From Azolla caroliniana (lineage: Eukaryota; Polypodiophyta), in assembly GCA_043228905.1 (NCBI GenBank), contig JBHGNT010000006.1, positions 13,516,001 through 13,580,000 of the forward strand: a DNA stretch of 64,000 nt, in the 5' to 3' direction. The notes below the pieces were generated by a model. It ran no database searches. It was not told the DNA's origin and was given only the letters and a program-made list of their open reading frames with translations. This document shows, one piece after another, positions 20,940-32,700 of the stretch (the stretch's first letter is position 1; each line of letters begins with the position of its first letter). Made by a program: the position numbers and the translations under genes.

Positions 20940-22095
20940 TCCCAACGTGTGGAGGTAGTATGAGTCATAAAACTATCATGTTTATTTGCACAACAATGTG
21001 GAAAGGACATTTCCTTTTATAATCCAATTTTTCCTCTTCACAGGTTGTGATATTGCAACATAAGAGCCAAACTTTGTCCCAAACTTTAAAAATAGGTGCA
21101 TCATTTTGTTGACAATCAACTTGTTGTTTATGTTTATCTTTAGCATACTCTAGGTTGACACTCATCACGTCACGATGGACTCACTTTCATAGTTGGGCAT
21201 AATGTTCGTAGACCAAGGAGTTTATGAAACTATCCAAGTTATTGACATTGAATCGCGGATAGAAACCATAAGTTGCAAAACTACAGTGGCAATCAACAAG
21301 TGTATGGTATTGTTATAGCTAAAATCAATGAGTGATGATAACTCAAACCAATCATCTTGTTGATAGCTTATGACACACCGTACATATAGAAAAGACACAT
21401 CCAAAACATCAAGATGAAGTGGGGGCCTTAATCCCAGATGATGTCATCTTGAAACCTATGCAATCAAACCACATTCGCATGGATTAAATTCATCATATCC
21501 ATTCCTAAAATTGCTTTATTTCAAAGATTCATAAGATGGGTCATCTTTGTAAAACAATCTTCTATAACCAACAGTAAATCATATTTGTCAACTAATGTAT
21601 TATCCATGATGAGATCAATTGAATTGAGATCCAAGGTTGAACAAGTGTCAGATGGAGCGGAAGAAGACTAAAAGAACCATGGTGGGAACCTTTTCGAGCA
21701 AACATGTGTCATATATCTTCACAAATTCTTTCACTAACTTGCACTCTTCTAACCACTGGTAGTTCTAGAGTTTTTGTTGCACCAATGTGCCCATGCATTG
21801 TTTTGTCAATATCACCATGTGTTGATCCCTTCATGGATTCTACCATTTATTACTTAATTTCTTTAGTTGAATGGTCTGAGATAATTGGCATGACCAATTC
21901 TTGTATTAATGACTCATCCACCAAGAGTTTCTCAGTTGTGTATAACTTGACCCAGTTGCGTTTCAAAAGGTATTTTATTAGCCATAGGCTTCATCCTCTT
22001 GTCAAAGTTCGACAAAACATTACTTTGAGTTGGATTGCACTCAATCTAGTACATCAGGAAACCATCAATATGCCAAATGCTTCATGTTGTTAGCC
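20940..22095 (-). pseudogene. Ty3/gypsy integrase fragment, heavily decayed
   Basis: Pieces on the minus strand read, in order from the right: GHIGATKTLE, a core remnant, YLYVRCVISYQQDDW-like sequence with DFSYNNTIH, then MSVNLEYAKDKHKQQVD and VWLLCCNITT ... LDYKRKCPFHIV. This is the integrase C-terminal region. Many stops and shifts are present. Because protease sequence lies downstream of integrase here, this and 19,784-20,745 cannot be one colinear element. Confidence 0.65.
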
Positions 22096-22099
22096 TAAG

Positions 22100-23010
22100 A
22101 CTATTAGCACAACCAAACATTTGCACCTTACTCGTCACATAGTTTATCCCTTAGCACTCAAATCACTTTGATCATAAAACATACACAAATCAAGGCATAA
22201 TAGATGGTTTCTTAAAATTGATATTAAAACGATTTACAAGATTAAAATTTATTTATATACAATCCCGTTGTAAATTTCTCATATATTTCTTCTATATCTC
22301 TCTTCCTCCTTGTTACAATATATGATATTTATTGTCATGTCCCCATTCCATTGATTGTATTGATATATATATGTATTTGTTTGTTGCACTCTTCTTATGT
22401 ACGAATACTAATTCTCAATTTAACATATCCTCTACCTAATATACACTCTATCACATAATTCTTCAATAACAACTTCGTAACCACCTTTACCCTATCTATG
22501 AACTGCATTCTTTATTTTTCCTATTACAGAAGCGATATTTCAGGAAGTTCACATTTTTGTTAATTATGTTGAAAAAATTGTGGTATCCGAATATACAAAG
22601 AGCCCCAACAATATATCATGTGTCTACCATGCCAAAATTGAAGCCTACATATGTGGTCATCATGTGCCACAAAACACTGAACTTCAAATGCTAGAATGTC
22701 AACATTCAAATACCCAAGGAACCGAGTAAATTCGTCGACTTTGAATGTGACCCATCGCATTAGCTCAGTCCAAGAAGAATTTCTATTTTTGTATCATACT
22801 TTATTTGCCCTTGCAAAAGAGCCAACTCTGACCGCTACTCATTTAAATGACCAAGTTTGAATCCATTGTGGTATATTTCAAGAGCAAGTATGCCTGTTGG
22901 AGACTTAATGCCCCTAGGTAAATATTTATCCACCCCATTTTTGTCTAGAGCCAAAGAATATGTGCCACGTATGCCAAAGACAAAGTCCAGCCACTTAACT
23001 TAGTCCACAC
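22100..23010. other. No gene recognised; 3' flank of the PPR gene
   Basis: AT-rich DNA with short ORFs only. The right part (about 22,560-23,010) is probably 3' untranslated sequence of the PPR gene. No convincing DYW-domain continuation was found downstream of its stop. Confidence 0.5.
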
Positions 23011-26000
23011 CTAGTCTAAAGGAGATAGCTTTAATTTCATGGCTTCAACTTTTTTTGCCGCCTCGTGCATGCCAACATTTAAATAAATATGACTCAGTAG
23101 AACATATGGTGCGCCACAAAGACTATCAAGTTGGATAGCCCGATCAAAAGCCAAGCTCCCGAGCTCCACATTCCCCCATTTTCTACAAGCATCCAACAAT
23201 GCAAGCCATACACCTAAAGAATGGGAAGAGGGCATCACATGAATCACAGACATGGCTTTATCAAAGTGCCCTGCACATCCTAAAACCCCTACAATCCATG
23301 TATAATGTTCAATATTTGGAGTAAGACCATTCTTTCTCATCATATTCCCAAAAAGCATTTGAGCCTCATCTAAAAGAGCCGAATGGCTACATGCACTTAA
23401 GAGACATAAGAAAGTGATGGCATCTGGTAATGTTCCTTCACTCTGCATGTGTGTGAAACATTCCAATGCTTCCTGAGCTTGCCTTTGTCGAGCATACCCT
23501 GCAATAAGTGCACACCAGGATACCACATTTCGAGTAGGAAGCTCTAGGAGCACTTCTTGTGCTTTTGTAAGCATAGCACAGTTCGCATACATATCAATTA
23601 AAGCGGTGCCAAGCACAACATCCTTATCAAGCAAGCCCATGGTCACAATCTCTTCATGAATTTGTTTGCCCTTGTCTATGGCAGCCATGTTGCCACAAGC
23701 CTTGAGAAGGCAAATGAAGGTGATAGCATCCGGAGATGAACCCTCTCTCTGCATCCACTCAAAGCAATTCAAGGCTTCATGTCCTTGGCCATGCATAGTA
23801 TACCCTCCAATTAGTGCCGACCACGAGACTACATGTCGATTTGAAAGCTCTCCGAGCACTTCTTGTGCTTTTTCAAGCACTCCACATTTTGCATACATAT
23901 CCACCAAAGTACAACCAAGTACAATATCCTTCTTTAGAAAGCCCCGACTTGCAATCTCCACATGAATTTGTTCACCCTTGTCTATCGCTCCAATCCTAGT
24001 ACACGCTACCAAGATGCATGTGAATGTGACTTGATTTGGAGAGAGACCCTCACTTTGCATCTGCTCAAAACATAGCAATGCTTCATGGCCATGGCCTTGT
24101 TGAGCATAGACCGCAATGAGTGCATTCCAAGAAACTATGTCCCTAATGGGAAGCTCTTCAAGCGTCTGCCGTGCCTTTGCAACCAAACCACATCTTGCAT
24201 ACATATCAATCAAAGCATTGCCAAGTATAGTATTTCTCTCAAGCAAACCGCTTTTCACAATCTCATCATGAATTTGCTTGCCCTTGTCTATGGATCCTAC
24301 ATTACCACAAGCCTTCAAAATGCATACAAATGTTATTGCATTCGGAGAGATGCCCTCGATTTGCATTTCTTCATAACGATTCAATGCTTCATTAAATTTT
24401 TCTTCATCGGTATACCCTGCAATCAATGTAGACCAAGAGATCACATTTCGAGCATGGAGTCCCTCCAAAACTTCTTGTGCCTCAGTAAGCTTTCCACATT
24501 TGACATACATATCGATTACTGCATTACCAAGAACAATATTCTTCCCTAATAAGTTCCTCTTCACAACCTCTTTGTGAATTTCCTTTCCCCTATCTATAGC
24601 TCTTATGCTGCCATATCCCTTCAAGATGAAAATAAAGGTAATAGCGTCTGGTGACAGGCCCTCGCTAGTCATCTGCTCAAAACAATTCAATGCTTCATAG
24701 GCTTTTCCATGCTCTACATATCCCGCAATTAATGCACACCATGATACTACATCACGAATAGGAAGCTCTTCTAGGATTTCTTGTGCTTTTTTAAGCATGC
24801 CACATTTGGCATACATATCAACCAAGGCAGTTCCAACAACCATATCCTTTAAAAAGCCCCTCTTCACAATTTCGTTATGAATTTGTTTGCCCTTGCCTAA
24901 GGCACCTGTGCTTCCACAAGCCTTCAAGGTGGAGATAAAAATGACTTCATCTGGAGAGACACCCTCTCTCCACATACATTCAAAACAATTCAACGCTTCA
25001 TGACTTTGCCCTTCTTCCACATACCCTGCGATAAGTGCAGACCAAGAGACCGTGTTCCGATTAGGAAGCTCTTCAAGCACTTTTCTTGCCAATGCAAATG
25101 CACCACATTTCATATACATGTCCACTAAAACAGTGCCAAGGACAATATCATTCTCCAATAAGTTCCTTTTCACAATCTCTTCATGAATTTGCTTTCCCTC
25201 GAGAATCGAGGCTATGCTCCCACATGCCTTCAATATGGAAATAAAGGTGATGGAATCTGGACAGAGGCCTTCGATCTGCATCTGATTGAACAAGTTTAGT
25301 GCTTCATGACCTTGCTTGTGTCGTACATACCCTGCAATTAGAGCAGACCAAGTTATTTCATTCCGGGCTGGAAGCTCTTCCAAGGTCTTCTTTGCTTTTT
25401 CAAGGTCACCACATTTGGCATACATATCCACCAATGCAGTGCCAAGTATAATGTCCTTCTCAAGAAAACCCATGCTGACAATCTCATCATGAATCTGTTT
25501 CCCTTGCTCTATAGCTCCTATTTTTCCACATGCTTTCAAGATGCAAATGAAGGTGACTGCATTCGGAGAGAGCCCCATCCCTTGCATTCGAGCAAAGCAA
25601 TCTAGTGCTTCCTGAGCTCGTCCATGGCGTGTGTACCCTGTGATTAGAGTATTCCAAGAGACTATGTTTTGTATAGGAACCCCTTCAAGCACGTGTTGTG
25701 CCTTTGCAAACATCCCCCATTTGGCATACATACTAATTAAACTGCTTCCTAGATACGGACTCTTTTCAAGCAAACCTCTTGCCAGGATATCCTTGTGCAA
25801 CCTAGCCCCTTCAAAGGTATTCTTCTTCTTAGCACAAGACTTGAGTAAGGCCATGAAACTGCGTTCTTCATCAGGCTCATCTTTGCAAGTTTCTCTATTT
25901 AACTTTTTATTTGACACTTGTCTTCTTCTAAACTCTTGATGAATCCAAGTAGGATTGTACAATGCATCAATGTACACTGGTTCATGAGTGATTCTGTGTG

Positions 26001-26031
26001 TAAAGCTTGGCAACCCAGAGGTACTCTGCAT
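23011..26031 (-). CDS. Pentatricopeptide repeat (PPR) protein, PLS class with E-type C-terminus
   Basis: The intronless 1006-residue frame starts at the ATG at 26,031 (MQSTSGLPSFTHR). After about 55 divergent basic residues, which could hold an organelle-targeting signal, PPR motifs run to about residue 885. They form eight very regular cycles of about 102 residues (P-L-S triplets), each with a VSWxALIAGY-type string, EALNCFEQM, TFICILKACG and GTALVDMYAKCG. Residues from about 886 to the end (SACSHSALLDEA ... WLALLDACRKWGN ... YVLLSHIYLNVG) form an E-type domain. No DYW deaminase domain follows. Such proteins bind organellar RNA base by base and act in editing, splicing or stability; E-class members rely on a separate deaminase. 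The target and organelle cannot be told. The frame is intact, so the gene is probably functional. Confidence 0.93.
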   Translation of the reverse strand: MQSTSGLPSFTHRITHEPVYIDALYNPTWIHQEFRRRQVSNKKLNRETCKDEPDEERSFMALLKSCAKKKNTFEGARLHKDILARGLLEKSPYLGSSLISMYAKWGMFAKAQHVLEGVPIQNIVSWNTLITGYTRHGRAQEALDCFARMQGMGLSPNAVTFICILKACGKIGAIEQGKQIHDEIVSMGFLEKDIILGTALVDMYAKCGDLEKAKKTLEELPARNEITWSALIAGYVRHKQGHEALNLFNQMQIEGLCPDSITFISILKACGSIASILEGKQIHEEIVKRNLLENDIVLGTVLVDMYMKCGAFALARKVLEELPNRNTVSWSALIAGYVEEGQSHEALNCFECMWREGVSPDEVIFISTLKACGSTGALGKGKQIHNEIVKRGFLKDMVVGTALVDMYAKCGMLKKAQEILEELPIRDVVSWCALIAGYVEHGKAYEALNCFEQMTSEGLSPDAITFIFILKGYGSIRAIDRGKEIHKEVVKRNLLGKNIVLGNAVIDMYVKCGKLTEAQEVLEGLHARNVISWSTLIAGYTDEEKFNEALNRYEEMQIEGISPNAITFVCILKACGNVGSIDKGKQIHDEIVKSGLLERNTILGNALIDMYARCGLVAKARQTLEELPIRDIVSWNALIAVYAQQGHGHEALLCFEQMQSEGLSPNQVTFTCILVACTRIGAIDKGEQIHVEIASRGFLKKDIVLGCTLVDMYAKCGVLEKAQEVLGELSNRHVVSWSALIGGYTMHGQGHEALNCFEWMQREGSSPDAITFICLLKACGNMAAIDKGKQIHEEIVTMGLLDKDVVLGTALIDMYANCAMLTKAQEVLLELPTRNVVSWCALIAGYARQRQAQEALECFTHMQSEGTLPDAITFLCLLSACSHSALLDEAQMLFGNMMRKNGLTPNIEHYTWIVGVLGCAGHFDKAMSVIHVMPSSHSLGVWLALLDACRKWGNVELGSLAFDRAIQLDSLCGAPYVLLSHIYLNVGMHEAAKKVEAMKLKLSPLD

Positions 26032-26782
26032 AAAATCAATCTCAATCTATCTTCCTTTCCTGTGTGTACATTATAAATCACTAGAAATACATGGACATCA
26101 GAGCACTCTCAAAAACATCACGACACTGCATTGCGACTAAATTGTCACACAGGGGAAGGATATGCTGAATATTTTGTAGGAAAAAATGACAAATAGACAT
26201 TTCTTCTGGAGATAAAACACGAGAATTACGATACACAAATAGCTTGCCCTAACAAGGTAGCTTTCAGAATACGATGCACAATATGAGCTGACAACCAGAT
26301 GAAACCACATTTGTATCCACCAATTATGTCATAAACCTCAGTATCTAAGAAAATCAAAGACAAAATGATATTTGACAAATAATATCGATAAGTTGAACTT
26401 CGGACAAACCTACTGGAATGGAGACAGTAATTTCAGACATTGAGGCCCAGATGGCCAACACAGTTCTACATATGATGTGCCATCCAACATAGAATAAATA
26501 TGTGAGCACTATTTGGAAGTGATAATACCATTCACCGTATGTTGTCATTGTAAGGCAGCCATCAGCAGTAAGTCTGACACTATTATTCTCCATATGACAT
26601 CCAATAATCGAGCCCTTGTCCACCGCATCCCTAGTTTTCTGATTTTCCATTCTTTGAACATCTCCAACATCCAAACATGTTCACCAAGTAGCATATGATA
26701 AATGTCATTTGTCTAAACCACAGTTGCAGGCATCTCACCCTTAAAGAGCCCATGACATGTCTCTGCTTTATTTGTGGAAATT
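26032..26782. other. 5' flank of the PPR gene; no gene recognised
   Basis: Several short minus-strand ORFs (about 26,354-26,837) look like chance frames in a 5' leader or promoter; none matches a family I recognise. Confidence 0.4.
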
Positions 26783-27125
26783 TGTTGGGGATAAAGGCCC
26801 CAAGGGCTCTCCTTTTTGTATATTTTGATCCTTCCATGTGACAGCTCCCTTCGAGAGCTTTTTAGACACATCTTTACTATATTTTTGGCCCCAATTTAGG
26901 CGCTTATAGGCATTTACATTATCTTTATAACTTTTGGTCACTGGCCATGTGTGAACATGCCCAAATGACCTAAAAGTTACTTATAAAAAAGAATTCGTCC
27001 CAAATCTCTCATAATGAGATAGGGACTTTAGCGGCTAGGGTTTCCTCTCCATTTTTTGCACAATTTTCTCTACTATCTCTCTCCTCACACAGCAGCCCAC
27101 TCCCTTGATGTTTTGGATCTGAACA
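26783..27125 (+). repeat. Copia M 5' LTR (inferred)
   Basis: It starts TGTTGGGGATAAAGGCC, has a TATA-like ACTTATAAAAAAG near 26,980 and a pyrimidine-rich stretch, and ends about CTGAACA. No good primer site follows and there is no partner LTR, so the end is approximate. Confidence 0.5.
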
Positions 27126-27179
27126 CACCATCTCATCAAGCATGATTGTATATATTAGAAAGTTGAATTAGAAAGAAAG

Positions 27180-29755
27180 AACACAAGTGACAAGAAGAAA
27201 AAGAACAGCGAGAATGAAGCACATAACAGCTTTAAGGACAAGGACAAAGAGAAGGCCAATGTGACCCCTAGTGTCATCATTGAGGAGCAATCAGATGCAG
27301 AAGATATTCTTTATGCTACCATGGCAGCCATAGTTATTAAAAAACACATATTCTACGTTTACAGTACATTTTAGAATATTCTGAAGTATTCTACACGTAT
27401 TATACGTTTTAGAACTGCCATTTTTTAAAATTTGGCGTATTCTACGTATTCTAAAAATTTGACATATTCTACATATTTAATAAGTATTTAAATTTTTTTA
27501 AATTTTAAAAATTTCTTTTAGAAAAAAAAACTTTAAATTTTAAGAAGTATTTAACGTATTTTACAAGTATTCTACACCTATTCTAAGTAATTTAACATAT
27601 TTTATCTATAAAATACGTATTCTAAGAATTTTTTTTAAAAGTTAGAATACTTAGAATACGTATTTTACGCTAAGTATTTTACAACGATGATGGCAGCAGA
27701 TCATGTTGAAGTTAATGGTGCTTCTATTTTTTATTCATGCACAAGATATACAGATTACAAAGAGCAATCTAATTGATGCTTTGTCACAAACATGGATTGT
27801 GGGTTCAGGTGCATCATTCCATGTTACTCCTATTAAGGAGTGTTTTACTACCTTTACTGCAGGCAGCCATAGACATGTATACCTTGGAAATAACCATGAT
27901 TGTTCTATTGAAGGTATTGGAACAATGCATCTCATAGTACATGGTACTAATGAGCTGGTTTTGCATAATGTAAGATATGTACCAAGCATAAAAAAAACGT
28001 ATTGTCTATTGGACAAATGGATATGCATGGATGTAGTACCCTCTTTGAGAAAGGTTCATGGAAGCTTATCAAAGGCTGTAGGCTAATTGTTAAAGGTACA
28101 AAGAAAGGGACTGTCCATTGCTTGCATGGTAAATCTTTGATGGACAAGTCTCAAAACTTGATTTTTGTAATGAATGTCAATATGGCAAGCAAGTAAAGAA
28201 TTCCTACTACTCTGGTGTCTCTCGTAAGCTTAATCTTCTTGATCTAGTTCATTCTGATGTTTGCAACATGCCCACCAAATCTATGGGAGATGCTTTTTAT
28301 TTTATTTCTTTTGTTGATGACTACTCTAGGAAGCTGTGGATATATTTGTTAAAATCTAAGGATGACGCCTTCGTTGCATTTACGAAATTTCATGCATTTA
28401 TAACCACCCATACAGTTAGAAAGCTGAAATGTGTAGGTACAAATAACGGGGTGAGTTTACAAGTGCTGAATTTAATAGATTTTGTGAAAATATTGGTATT
28501 AAGAGGGAGCTAAAAGTTCCATACAGCCCCACTTCAAATGGTCTGGTTGAACGGTATAACAGGACTTTATGCGAGAGGGTGTGATGCATGCTGTCCACAG
28601 CTAATCTCCCTCATGGATTTTGGGGAGAGGCCTTGAAAACTGCAGTTCATGTTTGCAATAGATCCCCTCATATGTCCTTTTGGTCTGGCAAACCAGCTTC
28701 ATATGACCACCTCCACATCTTTGGCTATGATGCTTTTCTGCATCTAAGGCCTGAGTTGAGAAGCAAGTTAGATGCAAAGTCCATGAAAGGAATCTTTATG
28801 GGTTATGGAGATGAAGGTGAAATGGGCAACAGGATTTGGCTACCTCAACTCAAGAAGGTAATACACAGCTGAGATGTTGAATTTAATGAGGCAAGTCTAC
28901 TCAACAATGATTGTGCAAGTGTGACCACAAAAGAGTCAAATTTCAGCATGTACAGCGACAAGTTAAATCTAATATGAACCCTCGGGATGGCACCACATTT
29001 GGATGGAAATAATAATGAGCCAGTGGTTATTGAGCCAGATGATGTTGGACAGAAAATGACGCTCCTGATGGGCGTATGCAGCCACCTATTCATCCTGAAA
29101 ACAGGGCTGGAAATGATGTATAGCAGCCCATTAACAATGAAGATGTCAATGTACCTCCTTATGTAGATCCATTGCCAGATAATGTGGATCATTGGGTAAG
29201 GCTGGTTGTCAAGGGATATGCCCAAAAATAGGGCATTGATTTCGAAGAGGATTTCTCTCCAATGGTTAAGATGACCACACTACATGTCTTGTTTGCTTTC
29301 ACAACCGCCTTGGATTTGGAATTATTCTAAATGAATGTTAAAACAGCCTTTTCGCATGGTGATTTAGACAAAGAATTGTACATGAAACAGCCAGAAGGAT
29401 ATGCCATTCCTGGAAAAGAGCATCTGGAATGCAACTGAAAAGGAGCTTATATGAGCTGAAACAGGCCCCAGGCAATGGTATAAGAAGTTTGATCCATTTA
29501 TGCTCAAACATGGGCTCAAAAGAATCCATGCAGACCACTCTTTGTACACTAAAAATGATGAAGATGGAAGCCCAATTATTTGTGTACTGTATGTAGACGA
29601 TATGCTGCTGGCAGGGAAGAAAAAGAGCACTCTGAATGCTCTAAAACAGCAGCTGAACTTTGCATTCTCAATGAAAGACCTTGGGGAAGCTGAGCATATC
29701 CTTGGTATGCGAATAAAAAGGGATAGGCAACAGTATACTTTGCATTTATCCCCCT
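27180..29755 (+). pseudogene. Copia M gag-pol remnant
   Basis: The end of gag is Lys/Glu-rich (EDILYATMAA). It is followed by the protease (WIVGSGASFHVTP; the usual D of DSGAS is G here), the pre-integrase region, the integrase core (FVDDYSRKLW), LPHGFWGEALKTAVHV, and GIFMGYGDEGEMGNRIW. Reverse transcriptase follows with GIDFEEDFSPMVKMTT, KQAPGQWYKKF and the box YVDDML at about 29,590. Stops and frameshifts are frequent. The end at 29,748-29,790 shows a direct repeat (AGTATACTTTGCATTTAT) at the truncation point. Confidence 0.8.
27329..27689. mobile_element. 361-bp AT-rich MITE, hAT-like, inserted in copia M gag
   Basis: The flanks carry a perfect 8-bp duplication ATGGCAGC (27,321-27,328 and 27,690-27,697). 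The ends form an imperfect inverted repeat: CATAGTTATTAAAA on the left, CATCGTTGTAAAAT on the right read inwards, 11 of 14 matching. The inside is about 80% AT with many TATTCTACGTA-like subrepeats and no ORF. Removing it and one duplication restores the copia frame across the site. An 8-bp duplication fits the hAT superfamily. Confidence 0.75.
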
Positions 29756-32700
29756 TTAGTATACTTTGCATTTATCTCATGATTATTTCTTTCAAAAATG
29801 ATGGGTATAAATATAGATGCTCTCTAATTGCCTCCATGTAAAACATGTAGCTTCTATAGGCACAGTGAAACTTTGATGTATCACAACCAAAATACCACTA
29901 ACTTTCTATGAGAAGATAACCTAGAATCCACAATTATAATAGGACCATCCCATTGAAAAAAATGCAAGGATGTCAAAACCTCTCTTTGTGAGAAATTGGC
30001 TATCTGTCAGAGGATGCCAATTAACAAGACTTCAATGCAATACCATTGCGTGAGAAAATATTGAGTCATGATCGAGATTGTCTCTCTTAAATCGTCCGTG
30101 ACTATTAATCACGTGCAACTAAGAAGCTGAAAACTATGTGGTGCTATGAGAGATCCAACTTTTTTTAATTACGAAAGATATAACTGCATCCCCTCACATG
30201 GCATGAAGTAAAAATCTTGGGACCCATGGCAACCCAAGTAACCCCAAGCTGAGCTTCTTTCATGCAAAGCTTGTATTTGAGTGTGTTAACCTAACTATAA
30301 TCTTCCCCATCAATTGTAATAGTGGAAAACAAATAGGAAATCAAATGGGATCATGATAGATTGTAATACTTTCCAGCATACATGGAAGGACCATGCCTTT
30401 GATTTCCAATACATAAATATGTCTAAAATCCTTTGAGAGAATTAATTGATGAGCTGCAAGTTGGAAACATTAACTCCAATGAGAATTAACAAATATCAGC
30501 ATATCATTCCACAATTGATGACCATTCCTCTCCAACCAAGGTCCACATTAGGAAAGATTTCTGCACATTAATGTTTGAACCACAGGCCAAAGCAAATCAA
30601 TCATGTTTCCACCATGTTACTGATGTTTTTGACATAAATGAGTCATCGGCCAGAACAATAGTTTCATGATGGCAAAGTCAGGCCAACCAACTCACAGTTT
30701 CCTGCTGTATTATGAGCATTAATAAAGTAGAGTGAGTACCATTAGCAATCAACAAGGTACTCAGTCAGCAGCCTTTGCTAACCAATCTAGAAGTTTAACA
30801 GCCTGCATAAGTTCATCACTGTGCATAATATGAGATGAAACTCTCAAGCCTAATGTACAATTCCCAAATCCCATACTTTCAATAAGGCTTGATAGAAAGG
30901 ACAAATTTTAAATGGCCATTTTGAACATATCTGAAACACATCAATTTCCTGTTTTCAATTCAATGGCATAATCAGCAGTCATCAAATAAAATATTGTGCA
31001 AAATGTCTCTTTTACGGATAAACCAAATTGAGTTATTGATGGTAAATATACTTCTGTATTCTATGGGCAATGACTTATTAAGGTCTCCAGTAAGTGAAAT
31101 GAACTGTCATTGAGAACTTACAACCTTTTCAGCATTGTACCCCTCTTCAAAATTGAAACGAGCAAGGTATCACAGCAAGATCTATGGCAGCTCTATACCC
31201 AAAAGACTCAGCTCACACCAAGGGTATCATTTTCCCCAAGGACGGTCTACTACAAAGACCATTTCATGAACCTTTCAGAGCCTGGATTTATATGGAGACA
31301 GGGTACATGAAAGCCTACATGCCCCATAGTGCTTCCAAAGCAACAGGCCAACTCAGATTTTCCTCCCAACAACTAGAGATTGAGGCAACATATTAGAATC
31401 AACCATGACAACACTACAAAGCAAGAACAAACAAACACGCACCTCTGCGTTACGATAGACCAGAGGATCTCTGAAGTATTCCTTCCATTGTAGCTCCATC
31501 TTTTTGTTAATCATCTGGACTTCAACCTCATGCTAGAGTCGGATCCTTTTCCTTTTATGTCAATGATTCATATTTACATAAGCCTGAGCTAAGGAACCAT
31601 TATAGCTAACTTATGGTCCTACTCTATTTTCTCAATATCACCTGCAGGTGCTCTGTTCTGCAAAACAGCCAAGATAAGACATGTCTGTATACTGAAATGA
31701 CAAATTAATTCGTTCTTTGTTACTACCCAAGTGTAATAAAATCATGAACAGAGAGCTTCACCACGTACATTTCCACTCCTCGTGTAAGCATAGAAATTTC
31801 GTTCATCATTTTCACCTGTTATCCCTCTTAGTCCAAGAAAGTGTAACCACGTGTCTGAAGAAGTTCTCCTATGGAGAAACATGGTCAACTGGCCAGTACC
31901 ATTCACTGCCATTATCGGCCATCAGGAGAGAAATCACTACCCACCACATTACCTCGTCGAATAAGATGTCACATCAACCACAGAAATTCATCTTGCCTCC
32001 TAGCAGAGGCCATGATGAGTATAGTAGGTAACACCCAATGCCCATTCCCTCCAGCTTCATACCTCCATGCAAATAACATACAGAGTTTCCTCATCTATCT
32101 AACCTTCTAGTTGCAACCGCATACATATACATTTTCTGCAGTGACTCGCTAGACGTTGCTGAACAATAAAAAAGACATAATTAGCGCTGTTAGCCTAAAA
32201 TCATGAAGTGTTTAGCTAAATAAAAGAAATTCCCCACAATTTGCCTCTTCCTTTTTCACGAATGACATAGTCACCACATCTAGGATGGAAGGGTATCGCA
32301 TTAATGGTGGACAAGAGATATGGTTCCTTCTCTTATTAATGCCTTAGAAACTTCAATCCAATTCTAGATATCCTTTCTATAAGCAAGAATTTCAGACATT
32401 GAAAAGCACCAGGTGAAATTCACAAGCTTGCAGAAGTACAAATCTACCGCAAATGAAGGAAGCATTAACTCCTACACGTTGGGTTTAGCGATGGACAGAA
32501 GGGAAATTTACTGAAGTACCCAAAACACATAAGTACTACTGCATCCATTTTCCCACTTCTGCAAATACCCAATATACACCTTTTAGTTCTATCACTTTTC
32601 TCATTTTTTTGTCATGGGGTAGGCCCCATCTAATAGATTGCAATGAGTCTCCCGTGGATGTTAAAAGCATATTTATCACCAATTCGACATACTCTTTAAG

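Larger units (their letters stand above)
26783..29755 (+). mobile_element. Copia M, decayed and 3'-truncated (plus strand)
   Basis: It has an LTR-like 5' end, a short piece of gag, then protease, integrase and reverse transcriptase remnants in several frames. It stops within the reverse transcriptase at about 29,755 with no RNase H or 3' LTR. Most of gag is deleted between 27,126 and 27,180. A MITE is inserted at 27,329-27,689. Confidence 0.8.

Noticed and set aside
21704-22093. 129-codon plus-strand ORF
   Set aside because: The opposite strand carries gypsy integrase remnants in this interval, so the ORF is antisense to a decayed element.
22560-23010. Possible DYW domain downstream of the PPR stop codon
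   Set aside because: No HxE or CxxC deaminase motifs could be read in any frame, only weak resemblances.
26354-26837. Short minus-strand ORFs upstream of the PPR gene, considered as an additional exon
   Set aside because: There is no splice link to the PPR frame, which has its own good ATG, and no recognisable family.
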